Source: JAQBQH01 sp035607415
GTDB taxonomy: Bacteria > Myxococcota_A > Polyangia > Palsa-1104
NCBI GenBank assembly: GCA_035607415.1
Contig: DATNAQ010000048.1
Coordinates: 1-64,000 of the forward strand
Direction of reading: 5' to 3'
DNA length: 64,000 nucleotides
The notes beneath the pieces are model-generated. The model did no database searches. It saw only the letters and a list, made by a program, of their open reading frames with translations, and was not told the origin of the DNA. Each line of letters opens with the position of its first letter. Position 1 is the first letter of the stretch. Shown here in pieces: positions 15,209 through 23,441 of the stretch. A program made the translations under genes and the position numbers.

Positions 15209-16238
15209 GTCGCGACATCGCCGCGTCGACGACGCGCCCGATCAGGTCGGGATAGGCGAGCCCGCCGAACGAAGCCGCGCGGCAGACGCCGGCGCCGTCG
15301 GAGAGATCGCAGTTGGGGTTGACGTCGATGACGTAGGGCGTGCCGTCGGCGGCGAGCCGCAGATCGACGCGCGCGTAGTCGGAGAGCTCGAGCGCGGCGA
15401 AGGCGGCGCGCGCGGCGGCGTGGCAGCGTGATTCGGTCTCGAGCGTGACTGCGGCGCGGACCGAGCGCGTGCCTTTGTACTCCTGCGACGACGGATCCCA
15501 CTTGCCGTCGTAGGTCACGATGTGCGGCGCGCCGGCGGGCATGGCCGAGAAGTCGACCTCGTGCATCGGCAGGGCGACGAGGTCGCTGGAGTTGCCGAGG
15601 AGCGAAACGTAGAGCTCGCGGCCGGCGATGAACTGCTCGATCAAGATCGGCTGGCGGTAGCGCGCGTGCACGGCGGCGACGCGCGCGGCGAGCTCTTTTT
15701 GCGTACGCACCACGCTCTTGAGCGAGATGCCCGTCGAGGCGTCCTCGCGCGCCGGCTTGACGATGCAGGGAAGCGGCGGCAAGGCCGCGGGCAGGCTGCC
15801 GTCGAGGCTGACGGCGGCCGCCGGCGTGGGCACGCCGTGGGCGCGCAGGAGCGCCTTGGCGCGATCCTTTCGCAGCGCGGTGGCGAGCGCGAGCGGGCCC
15901 GAGCCGGTGTAGCGCACGCCGGCGAGCTCGAACAGCGACGGCAGCACCGCCTCGTGGCGCGCGTCGCCGCCGAGCGACTCGCAGAGGTTGAAGACGAGGT
16001 CGGGGGCGCGCGCCGCGATGTCGACGGCGACACCGACGGCGGCGAAGGGATCGGGCGGAATCGCGACGGTCTCGACGTGGTGGCCGCGGGCGGCGAGCGC
16101 CTTGGCGACGTCCCGGGCGGCGTTCTCGACGTCGGCGCGCGACACTCGCTCCGGATCGTCGGCTGCGGTTGCTTCTCCCTCGGCGGCGAAGTCGCGGTTG
16201 TGCACGACGAGGACGCGCAGCCGTCGCGAATGACCCAT
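15003..16238 (-). CDS. D-Ala-D-Ala-ligase-like ATP-grasp enzyme with an anomalous C-terminal tail
   Basis: The frame from ATG 16238 gives 411 aa. Residues 1-345 are a good ATP-grasp ligase: RRLRVLVVHNRD, DLVFNLCESLGGDARHEAVL, GVRYTGSGPLALATALRKDR, PCIVKPAREDASTGI (about 148), QFIAGRELYVSLLGN, DYARVDLRLAADGTPYVIDV followed by NPNCDLSDGAG (metal-binding acidic Asn). It resembles the YgfZ-independent DdlB-like ligases found beside GNATs rather than housekeeping Ddl, which is at 19103. After about residue 347 the translation becomes Ala/Arg/Pro-rich nonsense-like sequence running 206 nt through the GNAT gene. The true end is probably near 15200, through a frameshift or an assembly error, or the gene is translationally extended. 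Confidence 0.72.
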   Translation of the reverse strand: MGHSRRLRVLVVHNRDFAAEGEATAADDPERVSRADVENAARDVAKALAARGHHVETVAIPPDPFAAVGVAVDIAARAPDLVFNLCESLGGDARHEAVLPSLFELAGVRYTGSGPLALATALRKDRAKALLRAHGVPTPAAAVSLDGSLPAALPPLPCIVKPAREDASTGISLKSVVRTQKELAARVAAVHARYRQPILIEQFIAGRELYVSLLGNSSDLVALPMHEVDFSAMPAGAPHIVTYDGKWDPSSQEYKGTRSVRAAVTLETESRCHAAARAAFAALELSDYARVDLRLAADGTPYVIDVNPNCDLSDGAGVCRAASFGGLAYPDLIGRVVDAAMSRHERAKTNVVRDRAARAATRAPARAPAASRHPPAPAARSRAAASAPDEGRTVHARGNRGRARASRRRAR

Positions 16239-16285
16239 CCGAAGGCGTCCCGGCGTCACCCGCGCCGTCCCGAACGCACTGGCCG

Positions 16286-16930
16286 TTATTCTACGGACGA
16301 CGTCTGCAATTGCAACGGGGAGTGTCCGACGAACGCCGCGGCGAACGCGGCGGCGACCTCGGGCATCGCCGGCGACTGGCCCGACAAGGCGGCGATCGAG
16401 GTCACCTCGATGTCGCGCAGGCCGCAGGGGACGATCAGATCGAAGGCGTCGAGCGCGGTGGTGACGTTGAGCGCCAGGCCGTGGATGGCGACGCGGCGGT
16501 GCACGTGGACGCCGACGGCGGCGAGCTTGGCGTTGCCGACCCAGACGCCGGGGCGCGCGCGATCGAAGACGGCGTCGATGCCGAAGCGGGCGGCGACGGC
16601 GATGGCGGCGCCGGTGAGCCGGCGGACGTGATCGACGACGCCGCTGTGCAGGCGCATGACCGGATAGGCCACCAGCTGGCCGGGGCCGTGGTAGGTGACG
16701 TCGCCGCCGCGCGTGGAGTCGACGACGGTGACGCCGCGGGCGGCGAGCGCGTCGCGCGAGACCACGATGTGCTCGGCGCGCGCGCGGCGGCCGAGCGTGA
16801 TCACCGGCGGGTGCTCGAGGAGAAGCAGCGTCTCGGCGGTGCCGTCGCCGTCGAGGATGCGGGCGCGCAACGACTCCATGCGCGCGACGGCCTCGGCGTA
16901 GCCCACGCAGCCCAGCCACTCCCAGCGCAA
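16286..16930 (-). CDS. lipB: Octanoyl-[acyl-carrier-protein]:protein N-octanoyltransferase LipB
   Basis: This enzyme moves octanoate from acyl carrier protein to lipoyl domains of 2-oxoacid dehydrogenases and GcvH in the cytoplasm, the first step of lipoate synthesis. At 214 aa it is of normal length. Signatures are the LLLLEHPPVITLGRRA strand, STRGGDVTYHGPGQLVAYPV (R-G-G-x-x-T-Y-H-G-P-G-Q, about 73-87), the catalytic Lys region NAKLAAVGVHVHR and the catalytic Cys in IVPCGLRDIEVTS. It starts 4 nt after the stop of the HARE/Mrr-like gene, so the two are co-transcribed. No lipA was seen in the window. Confidence 0.95.
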   Translation of the reverse strand: MRWEWLGCVGYAEAVARMESLRARILDGDGTAETLLLLEHPPVITLGRRARAEHIVVSRDALAARGVTVVDSTRGGDVTYHGPGQLVAYPVMRLHSGVVDHVRRLTGAAIAVAARFGIDAVFDRARPGVWVGNAKLAAVGVHVHRRVAIHGLALNVTTALDAFDLIVPCGLRDIEVTSIAALSGQSPAMPEVAAAFAAAFVGHSPLQLQTSSVE

Positions 16931-16934
16931 CGTC

Positions 16935-18968
16935 TCAGCCCTCTTGCAGCTCGGCGAAGAACTCGACGTCGAGGTAGTCGACCGGCATGGTCACGCGACG
17001 CACCCCGAGGCCGTGCTTGATGACCAGCGCGGCCAGCGCGGCGCCGTCGTAGAGCGTGACGCCGCCGGCCTTGAGCTCGGCGATCGCCTCGCCGTTGGGA
17101 CGGCCGGCGGACAGGAGGATGCCTTCGTCGTAGCCCTTGGCGGCGAGGCCGGCGCGCAATTCGCCGACGGCGCGGCGGTTGACCTCGCCCTCGCCGGCGC
17201 GGAAGGCGACGAGCGTGCGCACCGTGCCGACGCCGGCCGGGCGCGTGCCGCCCCAGTAGGTGACGCCTTCGCCACGACGGAGGAGCTCGAGGCCGGTGAT
17301 GCCGAGCTTGTCGGCGAGCGTGCGGCCGAGCGCGTCGAAGGCAGCCGGCGACATGCGGCCGAGGCGACGGCGGACGGCGGCGCGGGTGGCTTCGCGCAGG
17401 CGCGCCGAGGCGCCGGCGAGGTCGCGCTCGGCCTGCAACAGCTCGGGGTCGAGCTTGCGATCGGGCGTGGCGTAGTTGCCGCCGCCGAGCGGGCGGACGC
17501 GCGGGCGCAGGCCCTCGGCGTCGCGGTCGCGCTGCTCGCGGACGAGCGCGGCGCGGGCGAGACGCGGCAGGTCGTTGGCCTGCGCGGGATCGCCGCCCTT
17601 GCGCTTGGCGACGGCGTCGGCGAGCTGGCGGACATGCATGGGGCCGCCGCCGGTGGCGCGGAGGATGTCGAGCAGCGTGTCGATGAGGCCGCCGGTGCGC
17701 GGCTCGGGCGGCGCCGACGACGGGCGGGCCTCCTGGTGCGGCCTCGCCTCGTGGGCGCGCGGCTCGTGCTTGCCTTCGTGTCCGCGGCCCTCGTGCTTGC
17801 CCTCGGGCGCGCGGCCCTCGTGCTTGCCCTCGGGCGCGCGGCCTTCGTGCTTGGCTTCGTGACCGCGCTCGTGATGCTTGCGCTCGCCGCGGTCCCCGCG
17901 ATCCTTGTGACGGTCGCGGGGGCGCTCGCGGTGCCGATCGCGGCGGCGATCGTCGCGGCTCCCGAAGATCTCGGGGCGGACGACGCGATCGTCCTCGGTG
18001 CGGGTGACGTCCTCGGCGCCGAGAGCCGGCGCCAGCAGCGGGCCGGTGTGCTCGTCGATCTCGTCGACCTCTTCGTCGGCGTCGGACTCGTCGAGGAGCT
18101 CGGCGTCGTCGCCGGGCGCAGCGGCCTCGCCGGGCGACAGCTCCTCGGCGGGGGTGCCGGCGGCGGCGGCTTCGGACGGCAGCTCCTCGGGGATCGACGG
18201 CGGTAGCTCGCCTTCGTGCACGGCGGCGAGGGGCTGGCGGGCGGCGCGCGGCGCCTCGGCCCCGCCCTCCTCGCCTTCGCCCTCGCCCTCGTCACCGGCC
18301 TCGTCGCCCGCGGCGGCCTCGGTGCCGGCGACGTCGCCGCCGCCCTCGCGACGACGACGGCCGCGGCCACCACGGCGGCGGCGGCGGCGCTTCTCGCCGG
18401 CGGGAGCGCCCTCGGCCCCTTCGGTGCCGGCGTCCTTGCCGGCGCCGCCCTTGTCGGCGGTGGCCCCTTCGGCCGCGGCGGCCTCGGCGGCCCCTTCGGC
18501 GCCCTTTTCGGCGGCGGCGCTCTCCGCGCCCTCCTCGCCTTCCCCGTCAGCGCCCTCGGCCTCGGCGCCCCCGGCCTCGGCGCCAGCGGCCCCGGCCGTA
18601 TCGGCCCCCTCGCCGTCCTCATTGCGACGGCCGCGGCGACGACGGCGCCGCCCCTTCTTCGGCTCGCCGCCTGCCTCCTCGGCCGCCCCCTCGGCGGCGC
18701 CGTTGGCCGGCGCCCCGTTGCCGGCGACCGGATACGGCCGTGGCGGGTAGCTGTGCAGACCGAACGTATCGGGCTGCAGGCGCAGGAGATCGGGATGGCG
18801 CGCCTGTCGGTCGAGGGCGTCGTCCAGGCGCTCCTGCATCGTGGTTCCGGGGTCGCGGCCGACCACCGACAAAAGGTTGAGCTTGACCGCGAGCTCGGCC
18901 AGGCGGCGTGACGACAGCGGCTTGCCTTCGCGCTTCAAGATCTCGATCGCGGCTTCGACGAAAGTCAT
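16935..18968 (-). CDS. HARE-HTH protein with long charged linker and degenerate Mrr-like domain
   Basis: The 677-aa protein has an N-terminal HARE-HTH winged helix (residues 2-72: FVEAAIEILKREGKPLSSRR, AELAVKLNLL, TTMQERLDDAL). A long Ala/Glu/Arg-rich low-complexity region with basic clusters (KKGRRRRRRGRR) follows, then a tandem KHEGRAPEG repeat (about 370-410), a second winged-helix-like segment (LIDTLLDILRATGGGPMHVR) and a C-terminal Mrr/restriction-endonuclease-like fold (about 535-677: FDALGRTLADKLGITGLELL, TLVAFRAGEGEVNRRAVGEL, EGILLSAGRPNGEAIAELK). The catalytic D and QxK of Mrr nucleases are not visible, so it is probably a DNA/RNA-binding rather than a cutting domain. Confidence 0.78.
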   Translation of the reverse strand: MTFVEAAIEILKREGKPLSSRRLAELAVKLNLLSVVGRDPGTTMQERLDDALDRQARHPDLLRLQPDTFGLHSYPPRPYPVAGNGAPANGAAEGAAEEAGGEPKKGRRRRRRGRRNEDGEGADTAGAAGAEAGGAEAEGADGEGEEGAESAAAEKGAEGAAEAAAAEGATADKGGAGKDAGTEGAEGAPAGEKRRRRRRGGRGRRRREGGGDVAGTEAAAGDEAGDEGEGEGEEGGAEAPRAARQPLAAVHEGELPPSIPEELPSEAAAAGTPAEELSPGEAAAPGDDAELLDESDADEEVDEIDEHTGPLLAPALGAEDVTRTEDDRVVRPEIFGSRDDRRRDRHRERPRDRHKDRGDRGERKHHERGHEAKHEGRAPEGKHEGRAPEGKHEGRGHEGKHEPRAHEARPHQEARPSSAPPEPRTGGLIDTLLDILRATGGGPMHVRQLADAVAKRKGGDPAQANDLPRLARAALVREQRDRDAEGLRPRVRPLGGGNYATPDRKLDPELLQAERDLAGASARLREATRAAVRRRLGRMSPAAFDALGRTLADKLGITGLELLRRGEGVTYWGGTRPAGVGTVRTLVAFRAGEGEVNRRAVGELRAGLAAKGYDEGILLSAGRPNGEAIAELKAGGVTLYDGAALAALVIKHGLGVRRVTMPVDYLDVEFFAELQEG
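17787..17855. repeat. 27-bp tandem repeat inside the HARE/Mrr-like gene
   Basis: A unit of about 27 bp containing ctcgtgcttgccctcgggcg recurs almost unchanged two to three times and encodes KHEGRAPEG. Further diverged copies (KHEGRGHEG, KHEPRAHEA) flank it. Slippage here would change the length of the disordered linker without changing the frame. Confidence 0.75.
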
Positions 18969-19102
18969 GGAAGCGGATCGTTAGCGCAAAAAGTTGCTCG
19001 TGTCGACGGGCGCCTGTACCCAAAAGAGATGACACGATCGGCGTGTCCGCCGCGACACGGCACGCGGCGTTCCTACCCTTTGGGCCCGGCACGGAGCTTG
19101 AG

Positions 19103-20116
19103 ATGAAGCCACGCATGCGCGGTCGAAGAATCGGAGTGTTGATGGGTGGCCTGTCGAGCGAGCGCGATCAGTCGCTGCGGACGGGCGAAGCGGTGCATGC
19201 GGCCCTCGTCGAGCGCGGGTACGAGGCGCTCAAGGTCTTCGTCGACTCCGACCTCGACCTGGTGCTGCGCGCCGAGCGCGTCGACGTGGCCTTCTTGGCG
19301 CTGCACGGGCGCTACGGCGAGGACGGCTGCGTGCAGGGGCTCCTCGAGCTGTTCGGGATCCCCTACACCGGCTCGTCGGTGCTGTCCTCGGCGCTGGCGA
19401 TGGACAAGCTCAAGGCCAAGGAGCTGTTCCGCCTGCACAACCTCTCGACGCCGCCCTACTACGTGCACGTGCGCGGCGAAGGGGGGCCGGGCGAGCAGCA
19501 CGGATCGTTCGGTTTCCCGTCGGTGGTCAAGCCGCGCGCCGAAGGCTCGTCGCTCGGGGTGCGGCGCGTCGACGAGGTCGACGAGCTCGAGCACGCCATC
19601 GAGGAGGCGCTGCGCTTCGACGACCACGTGCTCGTCGAGCGCTACATCGAGGGCACCGAGGTGCACGTCGCGGTGCTGAGCGGACGGCCCCTCGGCGCCG
19701 TCGAGATCGATTGCGCCGGGCGCCTGTTCGACTACGGCGCGCGCCACCAGGCGGCGATGCCGCTCTACGTGCCGCCGCGGCTGTCGCCGGAGCGGCTGCG
19801 TGGGGCGCTGACGCTGGCGATGCGCGCCTCGCGCGCGCTCGAGTGCACGGGGCTGTGCGAGGTCGACATCGTGGTCTCCGAGCGCGGCAACGAGCACGTG
19901 CTCGAGGTCGATACGCAGCCGTCGCTGGCGCCGCACTCGCTGGCGCCGAAGATCGCGCACGCTGCGGGCCTGACGTTCGAGGAGCTGTGCGAGGCGGTCC
20001 TGATGGAGGCGCGGCTGCACACGGCGCGGCGTCCGTCGGGGACGCGGCGCCTGCGGCTCGACGAGCGCGGCTACGCCGGCCCCGAGCGGCGCGCGCAGCC
20101 GACGGAGCCGCACTAG
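19103..20116 (+). CDS. ddl: D-alanine--D-alanine ligase
   Basis: The ATP-dependent cytoplasmic enzyme makes D-Ala-D-Ala for peptidoglycan. Its 337 aa follow the Ddl layout: RRIGVLMGGLSSERDQSL with the HGRYGEDGCVQGLLELFG and GIPYTGSSVLSSALAMDKL signatures (about 70-105), PSVVKPRAEGSSLGV (about 153), DHVLVERYIEGTEVHVAVL, and CEVDIVVSERGNEHVLEVDT followed by QPSLAPHS in place of the usual NTxPG(M/F)T. This last change (D-x-Q-P-S) is unusual in the Mg/Arg-binding loop, so the substrate could be another dipeptide. The start is ATG 19103. The GT51 fusion gene starts 3 nt after its stop, so both belong to a cell-wall operon. Confidence 0.85.
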   Translation: MKPRMRGRRIGVLMGGLSSERDQSLRTGEAVHAALVERGYEALKVFVDSDLDLVLRAERVDVAFLALHGRYGEDGCVQGLLELFGIPYTGSSVLSSALAMDKLKAKELFRLHNLSTPPYYVHVRGEGGPGEQHGSFGFPSVVKPRAEGSSLGVRRVDEVDELEHAIEEALRFDDHVLVERYIEGTEVHVAVLSGRPLGAVEIDCAGRLFDYGARHQAAMPLYVPPRLSPERLRGALTLAMRASRALECTGLCEVDIVVSERGNEHVLEVDTQPSLAPHSLAPKIAHAAGLTFEELCEAVLMEARLHTARRPSGTRRLRLDERGYAGPERRAQPTEPH

Positions 20117-20119
20117 TCG

Positions 20120-21913
20120 ATGCGCCGCCGCGCGCAGCTCGGTCTCGTGGCCCTGGCGGCGACGGCGGGCGGCGGCGCGTGGGGCGTGACGTTGTGGCAG
20201 TACCTGCATCCGCCGCTCGGTCCGTCGCTGCGCGCGATGTTGGCCCGGGCCGGCGGCCTCGACGAAGAGGCGGTATCGGTAGGCTCGGCGCGGCTCGGCT
20301 GGCCGCTCACGCTCGAGGCGCGCGACGTGGCCACCGGCGAGTGGGCGGCGGCGCACATCGCCGTCGACGTCGATCCCTGGGCGGCGCTCGGCGGCGCGCG
20401 GCGGATCGCGCGAGTCCGTGTGGAGCGGCTGGCGACCGAGCTCGGCACCGTCGGTGAAGTCGAGGCGACCAGCGCGCACGGCCACGCGCGCGTGGCGCTC
20501 CGGCACGTGACGGCGACGCTGCCGCCCGAGCATTGGCTCGGCGGGCTGGGGCTCGCCATCGACGAGGTCGGCCTCGAGACCGAGGGCGGCGGGCTCAAGC
20601 GGCTGGCGTTCGCCGGCGCGCGGCTGTGGGGCGTCGGCGAGCTGGCCGGCGCGGCCACGCGGGCGCCCGACGGCAGCTGGCTCGTGCGCGCGGCGCGGCC
20701 GGGCGTGACGGTGACGGCGCGGCTCGACCACGACGGCGCCGACGGCCAGGCGCGGCTCGAGCGGCTGGCGATCGGCGAGTGGGCCGCGGCGCATGGGCTG
20801 CCGGTGGGCGGCGCGGCGACGGCGACGGGCACCATCGTGTTCGGCGCCGACGCCTCGGGGGCGCAGGCCAAGGTGCGCGTCGACCTCGGCGGCGTGACCA
20901 TCGATTCGCCGTCGGTGGCGCCGCGGCCGATCGGCAACCTCGAAGCCAGCGTCGACGGCGAGGTCGGCTGGTCGGGCGGCGCGGTGATCGCGCGCGGGCT
21001 CGGCGTGCGCGTCGGCAAGACGCGCCTGGTGCTCGACGGCAGCGCGGCGCCGGGCGGCCCGTTCGACATGACCGCGGCGCTGCCGAAGATGGCGTGCGCG
21101 GATCTCCTGGCGTCGCTGCCGCACGCGCTCGTGCCACACCTCGACGGGCTCGTGGTCGACGGCGAGATCGCCGGGCGCGTGCAGCTCTCGGGCGACACCG
21201 ACGACCCGGAGACGCTGGCGCTCGACGTCAGCGGCGTCAACGGCTGCCATGCGCGCGCCGATGCGCCGCTCGCCGACGTGGCGTCGCTGGTGCGCGCCGA
21301 TGCGCCGGCGCTGGTCGGGCACACCGTCGAGGGGCGGCCGTTGCCGCTGACGTCGAAGAATCCGTCGTGGCGCGCGCTCGATTCGTTGCCGCCGTCGGTG
21401 GTGCGCGCGTTCTTGGTGGCCGAGGATGGGCGCTTCTTCGTGCACCACGGCTTCGACGTCGATCGCATCGGGCACGCGCTGGCGGCCGATCTCGACGCCG
21501 GCAAGTTCGATCGCGGGGCGTCGACGATCTCGCAGCAGGTGGCGAAGAACCTGTGGACCGGCGGCGAGCGCACGGTCGGGCGCAAGCTCGAGGAGGCGGT
21601 GCTCACGTGGCGGCTCGAGCAGGTGCTCGACAAGCGGCGGATCCTCGAGCTCTACCTGAACCTGGTGGAGCTGGGGCCCGGCGTCTACGGCATCCAGGAC
21701 GCGTCCGAGCGGTACTTCGGCAAGCTGCCCGACGAGCTGTCGGCGGACGAGGCGGCGCAGCTGGCGGCGCTGTTGCCGGCGCCGCGGCGCGGGATGGACG
21801 CCTTCTGGCAGAGGCGGTATCGCGCGCTGGCGGCGCGGATGCCGTCGGAGCACGTGGTGATGCCGGCGCCGCCGGTGGCGCAGAATCCGCCGGTCAAGCT
21901 GTCGCGCCGGTAG
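20120..21913 (+). CDS. AsmA-like/peptidoglycan glycosyltransferase (GT51) fusion
   Basis: The 597-aa inner-membrane protein polymerises lipid II glycan strands. One N-terminal membrane segment (LGLVALAATAGGGAWGV) leads to a periplasmic beta-rich region (about 35-390: SARLGWPLTLEARDVATGEW, IAVDVDPWAALGGARRIARV, TIVFGADASGAQAKVRVDL) that resembles AsmA/DUF3971 proteins. The GT51 domain (about 400-575) contains FLVAEDGRFFVHHGFD (catalytic Glu at about 434), RGASTISQQVAKNLW, RKLEEAVLTWRLEQVLDKRR, ILELYLNLVELGPGVYGIQD and ASERYFGK. There is no transpeptidase domain, so it is monofunctional. The start follows the Ddl stop by 3 nt and a 50-aa ORF follows its stop by 2 nt. Confidence 0.85.
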   Translation: MRRRAQLGLVALAATAGGGAWGVTLWQYLHPPLGPSLRAMLARAGGLDEEAVSVGSARLGWPLTLEARDVATGEWAAAHIAVDVDPWAALGGARRIARVRVERLATELGTVGEVEATSAHGHARVALRHVTATLPPEHWLGGLGLAIDEVGLETEGGGLKRLAFAGARLWGVGELAGAATRAPDGSWLVRAARPGVTVTARLDHDGADGQARLERLAIGEWAAAHGLPVGGAATATGTIVFGADASGAQAKVRVDLGGVTIDSPSVAPRPIGNLEASVDGEVGWSGGAVIARGLGVRVGKTRLVLDGSAAPGGPFDMTAALPKMACADLLASLPHALVPHLDGLVVDGEIAGRVQLSGDTDDPETLALDVSGVNGCHARADAPLADVASLVRADAPALVGHTVEGRPLPLTSKNPSWRALDSLPPSVVRAFLVAEDGRFFVHHGFDVDRIGHALAADLDAGKFDRGASTISQQVAKNLWTGGERTVGRKLEEAVLTWRLEQVLDKRRILELYLNLVELGPGVYGIQDASERYFGKLPDELSADEAAQLAALLPAPRRGMDAFWQRRYRALAARMPSEHVVMPAPPVAQNPPVKLSRR

Positions 21914-21915
21914 TC

Positions 21916-22068
21916 GTGCGCTTCGCGGCCGGCGATTGGGTCCGCTCGCCGGGCGAGCTCCATGTGCTCGACGTCAGCCGCGAGATCGATGGGCGCTTGG
22001 GCGGCTACCTGAACGATCTGCGCGTCGAGGCCGAGTATCTCGAGCTCGTCGGCCCGCCGTCGGCGTGA
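21916..22068 (+). CDS. Small protein downstream of the GT51 fusion
   Basis: GTG 21916, two bases after the transglycosylase stop, opens a 50-aa frame starting RFAAGDWVRSPGELHVLDVS, then EIDGRLGGYLNDLRVEAEYL. It has a plausible strand-helix build with no low-complexity bias, unlike shadow frames in this GC-rich DNA. The tight spacing suggests translational coupling to the glycosyltransferase. No family was recognised. It could be a regulator or partner of that enzyme, but that is only position-based inference. Confidence 0.5.
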   Translation: MRFAAGDWVRSPGELHVLDVSREIDGRLGGYLNDLRVEAEYLELVGPPSA

Positions 22069-22070
22069 TC

Positions 22071-22095
22071 GGCCGCGCGGCGACTAGCCGCGGCC
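22071..22095. terminator. Possible bidirectional hairpin between convergent genes
   Basis: ggccgcg (22071-22077) pairs with cgcggcc (22089-22095), giving a 7-bp GC stem with an 11-nt loop across the 15-bp gap between the converging genes ending at 22068 and 22084. No U-tract is present, so the terminator call is weak. Confidence 0.3.
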
Positions 22096-22551
22096 GTTGC
22101 TGTAGAGGTGGTCGAAGGAGCCGTGCGCGAGATCGTAGCGCAGGTACCAGATGCAGTCGCCGCCGTCCTTGACCAGCGGGAAGCACCCGTTGCGCCCGCT
22201 GCCCTCGACGAGCGGCGCGCAGAAGCCGCGAAGCTCGATCCTGCGCCGGCCGCCCTCGAGCTGCCCGAAGTACCACACGTGATCGGTGCCGAGCCGCTCA
22301 CCCACCCGCTTCGCCGTGACGCCCGGCTTGCCGCCGACCGTCGCGAGCCACGCCGGCAGCGCGCGCTCCACCCTCTCGACCTCCTTCGCCGACGGCGTGA
22401 AGTACTCCGCCGGCTGCAACGACGGCACGCACTGCCGCGCCTCCTCCGCCGTCAGCACGTGGCGCCGCGCATTCGCCCCGCCGCCGCTCGGCGCGCTCAC
22501 GTCGGCGAACGCCGGCAGCGCGATCAACAGCAGCAGGCCCACGGTTCTCAC
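22084..22551 (-). CDS. Secreted hypothetical protein
   Basis: GTG 22551 is chosen as the start because it gives a clean signal peptide (MRTVGLLLLIALPAFADVSA) with cleavage after AFA. A longer frame exists upstream but adds no recognisable sequence. The 155-aa mature domain has four cysteines (ARQCVPSL, GFCAPLVEG, RNGCFPLV, GDCIWYLRYDL) that could form two disulfides, and an aromatic-rich end (HVWYFGQLEGGRRRIELRG, HGSFDHLYSNGRG). It is probably periplasmic. It is downstream of the phosphoesterase gene by about 100 nt on the same strand. No family was recognised. Confidence 0.65.
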   Translation of the reverse strand: MRTVGLLLLIALPAFADVSAPSGGGANARRHVLTAEEARQCVPSLQPAEYFTPSAKEVERVERALPAWLATVGGKPGVTAKRVGERLGTDHVWYFGQLEGGRRRIELRGFCAPLVEGSGRNGCFPLVKDGGDCIWYLRYDLAHGSFDHLYSNGRG

Positions 22552-22648
22552 GCGACACCGTTCGTGCCCAAACGATCGCGCCCACCCCGTCGACGCGGCG
22601 GCGGCGGCGACGACCAGCGCCGCAACCATCCGCTCGCGTCCCGGCGCA

Positions 22649-23416
22649 TCAAACGCCGATGAACAGTCGGTTCCCGAAGTTGCGCTCGAGCTTGGCGCCG
22701 AAGATCTTCTGCGCCGCCGAGTCGATGTCGTACGCCACGCGCTTGAACTCGAACACCCGTGCCTCGGTGTCGTAGATCGTGTAGCTCGCGCGATTGTCGT
22801 AGTCGCGCGGCTGCCCCACGCTCCCGACGCTGATGATGTACTTGTGCCCGGGCCGCAGCTCGAACTTCTGCGCCACCACCTCGTGCACGTCGTCGTTGCC
22901 CAGCGCGAACGACTTGCACAAGTGCGAGTGGCCGATGAAGGTCACGTCCGCCAGCTTGTCGATCTCGGGCAGACAGCGCGCCGCCTGCTCGGGCGCGAAG
23001 ATGTACTCGAACTCTTCGATGTTGATCGGCGACCCGTGACAGAACGAGATCACGTGGTCCTTGGGCGCGCCGTTCTTGGACTCCGCCCCGCCCTCGCGCA
23101 CCTCGTATGGCAGCGTCTGCAGCCACTTCATGTTGTCGGGCGACAGGATCGACGCGTGCAGGTCGAGCGCCTGGCGTGCGGCATCGTAGTAGTAGCTATA
23201 GTCCATGCGCCCGGCGACGGCGGCGTCGTGGTTCCCCAAGATGGTGAACGCCGCTGCCTCACGTACCAGGTCGCAGCACTCGTTGGGCGACGCGCCGTAG
23301 CCGACGGTGTCGCCGAGGCACACGAGCTTGTCGATGCTCTCGTGCTTGAAAGCACCGAGCACTGCCGTGAGCGCCTCGAGGTTCGAGTGCGTGTCCGAAA
23401 AGATGCCGATTCTCAT
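22649..23416 (-). CDS. Calcineurin-like metallophosphoesterase
   Basis: The 255-aa protein has all five motifs of the YfcE/MJ0936-type phosphodiesterases: GIFSDTHSNLEAL, VCLGDTVGYGASP, TILGNHDAAVAG, VISFCHGSP and FIGHSHLCKSF, with di-metal ligands D, H, D, N, H, H all present. It lacks a signal peptide, so it acts in the cytoplasm on phosphodiesters or nucleotides; the substrate is unknown. The C-terminal part (YIISVGSVGQPRDYDNRASY) is the family's usual closing motif. Start ATG 23416 is preceded by a TACAAT hexamer (23433-23438, minus) in the short gap after the CpXC-HEAT gene. Confidence 0.88.
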   Translation of the reverse strand: MRIGIFSDTHSNLEALTAVLGAFKHESIDKLVCLGDTVGYGASPNECCDLVREAAAFTILGNHDAAVAGRMDYSYYYDAARQALDLHASILSPDNMKWLQTLPYEVREGGAESKNGAPKDHVISFCHGSPINIEEFEYIFAPEQAARCLPEIDKLADVTFIGHSHLCKSFALGNDDVHEVVAQKFELRPGHKYIISVGSVGQPRDYDNRASYTIYDTEARVFEFKRVAYDIDSAAQKIFGAKLERNFGNRLFIGV

Positions 23417-23441
23417 GACCGCGCGATCTTCGATTGTACTG

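Noticed and set aside
19073..21853. Long Arg-rich frame opposite Ddl and the GT51 fusion
   Set aside because: Same GC-bias artefact; the plus-strand genes there have clear catalytic motifs.
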